64,000 nucleotides of DNA from Jejuia pallidilutea. GTDB lineage: Bacteria; Bacteroidota; Bacteroidia; Flavobacteriales; Flavobacteriaceae. This document shows positions 60,942-64,000 of the stretch, piece after piece. Below the pieces are notes generated by a model that saw only the letters and a list, made by a program, of their open reading frames with translations, ran no database searches and was not told where the DNA came from. How positions within the stretch are numbered: position 1 is the first letter of the stretch; each line of letters starts with the position of its first letter. A program made the translations under genes and the position numbers. The DNA lies in the NCBI RefSeq assembly GCF_002973595.1, contig NZ_PVEO01000005.1, positions 310,001 through 374,000 of the forward strand, in the 5' to 3' direction.

Positions 60942-62216
60942 TTAAAATAGGTCGTCACTGGTTATACTTTTTGTTCTTTTACTATAGTTAATGGATCGTT
61001 TTACAAAGAAATCGCCGTGTTTTGTGCCAATTATTTCATCATCAAACCATTCAGTTTGTGCTAATAATGCATTATCCACTTCAAAAACTTTATCTATACC
61101 AATACTTTCTAACGAGTTGTTAAATCGTTTTTTTATAAATTCATTAATTACATTTTTGGGTAAGAAGTCTAATTCCCCTTCTTCAAAAATCCAATCTACA
61201 ATATCGCTTTCTGCATTGTAGGCTTCTTTACATATGGTTTGAATTTTTACATTGTAATCGTCTCCAAACCAAGCCGGATTTTCTTTCTTAATAATTTTAA
61301 TAACATCTATACCAAAATCGCCATGTATTTGCTCTTCTTTTGAAGTTGCTTCTACAACGTTAGATATACCCTTCAGCATATTTTTATGCTTGTTGAATGC
61401 CATAATGATTAAGAACTGAGAAAACAAGGACACATGCTCTATGAATAAAGAAAACAATAGAATAGATTCTGCATATTCCTGTACATTCTCACTTTTAGAA
61501 TTTTTAAGAGCCGTTTCTAAATAGTGAACACGTCTCATAATTACAGGCTTCTTTTTTAGTGCCTTAAATTCTGCGTTAAGTCCTAATATTTCTAATAAAT
61601 GTGAATATGCGTCATGATGGCGCACTTCACTTTCAGCAAAGGTAGCACCTACCGAACCTATTTCTGGTTTTGGCATTTTATGGTAAATATCGCCCCAAAA
61701 CGATTTAACAGCCACCTCTATTTGCGAAATGGCCAACATAGTATTTTTAATAGCCGATTTTTCAACAGTATTAAGTTCAGCCTTAAAATCCTGAATATCG
61801 CTAGTAAAGTTAAATTCTGTATGAATCCAGTAAGAATGCCTAATAGCGTTTACATACTCATACAAATCTGGATATTCGTAAGGCTTTAAGTTAATACGCT
61901 TCTCAAAGATGTTGGTTTGTCTTTTTCTAGCCTGTTCATCTCTGTACAAAATGTAAGCTTTAGCAGCGTTATGAAACGCACTATCCATAAGCTTATCTTC
62001 CACAATATCTTGTACCTGCTCTACTGTAGGCACATACCCAGCATCAATAGCCTTTCTAGCCAAAAGAGATTCAAAAACCCTATCTGAAATATCTTTTGCA
62101 TCTTGTCTTGTACCATGGTTTACCGAAAGCATTGCTTTTTCAATGGCATTTGTAATTTTGTTTAACACGAAAGGCGTTGTTTCGTAGTCTCGTTTTATAA
62201 TATGTGTTATTTCCAT
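60942..62216 (-). CDS. nrdB: Ribonucleotide reductase small subunit NrdB with N-terminal ATP-cone
   Basis: 424 residues from the ATG at 62216; an upstream in-frame ATG at 62243 adds nine residues and is possible. The first 90 residues (THIIKRDYETTPFVLNKITNAI onward) are an ATP-cone, normally found on NrdA. The ferritin-like domain follows: counting from 62243, ligands are Glu206 and His209 (SEVRHHDAY), Glu176 at the first-ligand spacing where Asp is usual, and Tyr213 at the radical-Tyr position. ATP-cone NrdB is established in Leeuwenhoekiella blandensis and flavobacterial class Id enzymes (dimanganese), where dATP makes NrdB oligomerise and inhibits. Metal type here is inference. Confidence 0.93.
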   Translation of the reverse strand: MEITHIIKRDYETTPFVLNKITNAIEKAMLSVNHGTRQDAKDISDRVFESLLARKAIDAGYVPTVEQVQDIVEDKLMDSAFHNAAKAYILYRDEQARKRQTNIFEKRINLKPYEYPDLYEYVNAIRHSYWIHTEFNFTSDIQDFKAELNTVEKSAIKNTMLAISQIEVAVKSFWGDIYHKMPKPEIGSVGATFAESEVRHHDAYSHLLEILGLNAEFKALKKKPVIMRRVHYLETALKNSKSENVQEYAESILLFSLFIEHVSLFSQFLIIMAFNKHKNMLKGISNVVEATSKEEQIHGDFGIDVIKIIKKENPAWFGDDYNVKIQTICKEAYNAESDIVDWIFEEGELDFLPKNVINEFIKKRFNNSLESIGIDKVFEVDNALLAQTEWFDDEIIGTKHGDFFVKRSINYSKRTKSITSDDLF

Positions 62217-62243
62217 ATGATGGTATTGGTTAAATATTGACAT

Positions 62244-62686
62244 ACAAATGCTTACAGGATCTTCCTGAAATACATCAAAAAAAATTTTTTTAATGCATTT
62301 TTAAAGCTTCATTAAACTCTGTTTTAAAAAACGCTTTTAACAAAACCTTTTTAATTTGATAAATAGAATTTTGATAATTTTCAAAAAAAACTATTTAACA
62401 AATTAATTAATAAGCTAAAAATTGTGTTTTACTTTGGTTTGAGTGGAACAAAGATTGTAAAATGATTGATATGTTTTTAAGTGCCTACAAAAAGCTTTTC
62501 AACAAGTTTTTAACAAACAATTAATTACTTAAAAATCAACAAGTTTACAGAAAAAAACATTTAAAATACTGATAAACAGATATTTAACAAATATTAAAAT
62601 TCAAAAAGTTTACAAAAAAATTTAAAGATAAAAAACGCAAGAGTCCACGTTTTTAGTGTATTTAAATGAGTTTTTATATGGTTTTT
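62244..62686. other. Long AT-rich region upstream of nrdBA with interleaved repeats
   Basis: 443 bp without a gene. Two motifs alternate: TCAACAAGTTT (62499-62509, 62536-62546, degenerate at 62601-62611) and TTTAACAAA followed by AATTAA-like bases (about 62393, 62508 and 62583). Near the nrdB end an inverted repeat CAGGA-TCT-TCCTG lies at 62255-62267, next to a possible -7 region. Likely control DNA for nrdBA; the binding protein is unknown. The part near 62640-62686 belongs downstream of the DUF3109 gene. Confidence 0.45.
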
Positions 62687-63256
62687 TTAGGTGTTAAAAG
62701 TTTCGGCTACCTTTTCTAATTCGGCATACCAATCTTCACCAAATTTCCTAATTAAGGCTTCTTTTACAAATTTATAAATAGGAACTTGCAATTCTTTACC
62801 TAAGGCACAAGCATCGTCACATATTTGCCATTTATGATAGTTTACACCCGAAAACTCTGTGTAATCCCTAACACGAATAGGATATAAATGACAAGAAATT
62901 GGTTTTTTCCAAGAGATTTCACCTTGGTTATAGGCCTCTTCAATACCGCAAAGAGCTACTTTATTTTCATCAAAAATAACATAGGCACAGTCTGCCCCGT
63001 TTATTAAAGGCGTTTCTAATTCGCCATCTTCAGTAACCACCGATGTGCCTTGTTGGGCTATAGCTTCAACACCTTCTTTTCTTAAAAAGGGTTTTACATT
63101 AGGGTAAATCTCTTTTAGAATAGCTACTTCGTTTTTTTCTAAGGGCGCACCGGCATCCCCATCAATACAACACGCACCTTTACAGGCATTTAGGTTGCAT
63201 AGAAAGTCCTTTTTTATAATATCTTCTGAAACAATAGTTTTCCCTAACTGAAACAT
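62687..63256 (-). CDS. DUF3109 family protein
   Basis: 189 residues with a Cys-rich N-terminus (CNLNACKGACCIDGDAG) and further cysteines at NGADCAY, VALCGIEE, ISCHLYPIRV and WQICDDACALG. This pattern belongs to DUF3109, related to the YkgJ-type CxxCxxCC zinc/iron-cluster proteins. Function unknown; metal binding is likely. A TATTTTTG -7 box lies at 63277-63284 on the minus strand, 20 bp before the start codon. Confidence 0.85.
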   Translation of the reverse strand: MFQLGKTIVSEDIIKKDFLCNLNACKGACCIDGDAGAPLEKNEVAILKEIYPNVKPFLRKEGVEAIAQQGTSVVTEDGELETPLINGADCAYVIFDENKVALCGIEEAYNQGEISWKKPISCHLYPIRVRDYTEFSGVNYHKWQICDDACALGKELQVPIYKFVKEALIRKFGEDWYAELEKVAETFNT

Positions 63257-63425
63257 AGCTCTGTATAATTGAGCTGCAAAAATAGTTAAACTTTCAATTT
63301 AATTGGCACTAGCTTGTGCGTGTTTTAAATATAACATTTAAGCAACATTTTATAAATGGTGAAATTTGTTCATGCTCGTTTAATAATAAATACAGACCTT
63401 TGCAAAAATTTAATCGCTAAAAGCT

Positions 63426-64000
63426 ATGCAGCTTAATTTTAAAGAAATATTTACCGCCTTTATGGTGTTGTTTGCAGTAATAGATATTATTGGTAACATT
63501 CCCATAGTGATAGATTTACGCAAAAAAGTAGGACATATTCAAAGCGGAAAAGCCTCTATTATTGCGGGCGCTATTATGATATTATTCTTGTTTTTAGGGA
63601 AAAGCATATTAAATCTTATTGGTATAGATGTAAACTCCTTTGCTGTAGCAGGTGCCTTTATTCTATTTTTTATTGCTTTAGAAATGATTTTGGGTATTAC
63701 ACTATACAAACAAGAAGAAACTAACCCCATGACCGCTTCTATCTTCCCATTGGCCTTCCCCTTAATGGCGGGCCCTGGTAGCTTAACCACCTTATTGTCT
63801 TTACGAGCAGAGTTTAGGGTTGAAAATATTATTATAGCAATAATCTTAAACGTTATTTTTATCTTTATAGTTTTAAAAACATCCTCTAGAATTGAACGCT
63901 TTTTAGGAGCAAACGGTATTAATATCATTAGAAAAATATTTGGCGTAATTTTGTTAGCCATAGCTGTAAAATTATTTGCACAAAATATTAAAGCTTTATT
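63426..64000 (+). CDS. MarC family membrane protein (partial at window end)
   Basis: Starts MQLNFKEIFTAFMVLFAVID and stays open for 191 codons to the end of the window, so the stop lies beyond. Six hydrophobic helices and the MarC (UPF0056) motifs: AVIDIIGNIPIV near 17-28, FPLAFPLMAGPGSLTT at about 107-122 and a final IFGVILLAIAVKLF. The family is about 190-215 residues, so only the tail is missing. Function unclear despite the historical name (multiple antibiotic resistance locus). Divergent from the DUF3109 gene. Confidence 0.88.
   Translation, partial: MQLNFKEIFTAFMVLFAVIDIIGNIPIVIDLRKKVGHIQSGKASIIAGAIMILFLFLGKSILNLIGIDVNSFAVAGAFILFFIALEMILGITLYKQEETNPMTASIFPLAFPLMAGPGSLTTLLSLRAEFRVENIIIAIILNVIFIFIVLKTSSRIERFLGANGINIIRKIFGVILLAIAVKLFAQNIKAL

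Noticed and set aside
62244-62686. Chromosomal replication origin in the AT-rich region before nrdB
   Set aside because: DnaA-box-like sequences are degenerate, and no dnaA, dnaN, gidA or parAB gene is near.
63330-63402. Two TAACATT-like units in 11-bp phase (63330 and 63341) before the MarC-family gene
   Set aside because: No TTTG octamer lies 16 bp after the last unit start; the nearest candidates are off by 4 bp or out of phase. Treated as chance in AT-rich DNA.
1-64000. CRISPR arrays, insertion sequences, prophage genes, rRNA or tRNA genes
   Set aside because: None of the expected repeats, transposase motifs or cloverleaf patterns were seen on reading both strands; a tRNA scan was not possible.

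Overview
The window is a low-GC chromosomal segment from a member of the Bacteroidetes, most probably a marine Flavobacteriaceae. Evidence: promoters of the Bacteroidetes TAnnTTTG type, almost no Shine-Dalgarno sequences, carboxypeptidase-regulatory-domain TonB receptors, a fungalysin with a type IX secretion (T9SS) sorting tail, a folK-deoxynucleoside kinase fusion, a class I ribonucleotide reductase with the ATP-cone on NrdB, and a Sec-type (clade II) nosZ. I see no rRNA, tRNA, CRISPR array or insertion sequence.

Layout. 0.1-9.3 kb: housekeeping genes (folK-dNK fusion, queuosine precursor transporter, AsmA protein, primary sigma factor, ribosomal protein S21, DUF2797, GH3-like protein). 9.6-12.1 kb: OmpA/beta-propeller protein, a possible small RNA and a small outer-membrane barrel. 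12.1-22.8 kb: a nitrous oxide respiration island (Rrf2 regulator, cytochrome c, fasciclin lipoprotein, nosZ, membrane protein, nosL, nosD, nosF, nosY, a Cys/Met/His lipoprotein, a multi-His membrane protein, the Fe-S repair protein Ric and a second Rrf2 regulator). No nitrite or NO reductase is present here. 22.8-31 kb: prenyl synthase and a TetR-controlled tripartite RND efflux operon. 31-44.3 kb: exported S9-like hydrolase, aspS, ClC channel, tadA, M36 protease, dxs, dgt. 44.3-58 kb: a phosphate island (free carboxypeptidase-regulatory domain, TonB receptor, beta-helix lipoprotein, MORN protein, OprP-like porin, Pit transporter, second TonB receptor, Na/Pi symporter). 58-64 kb: OmpA lipoprotein, nrdA/nrdB, DUF3109 protein and a MarC-family protein running off the end.

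The most notable signal is regulatory. Four genes of the phosphate island, plus one stretch without a gene, are preceded by tandem 11-bp repeats of nnTAACATT. In all five cases the last repeat begins exactly 16 bp upstream of a -7 octamer ending in TTTG. This is the layout expected of PhoB (Pho box) activated promoters in a Bacteroidetes setting. The gene-less case drives about 105 nt ending in a strong terminator, so it looks like a phosphate-starvation small RNA. It carries a perfect 14-nt complement to the 5' leader of the adjacent porin mRNA.

In the nitrous oxide island, both Rrf2 genes are preceded by near-identical operators (AAGA-N8-TCTT with a shared core). The divergent promoter of the first Rrf2 gene and cytochrome c also has a perfect FNR/CRP-like palindrome midway between the two -7 boxes. 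The island therefore appears to be under joint oxygen and NO/Fe-S control.
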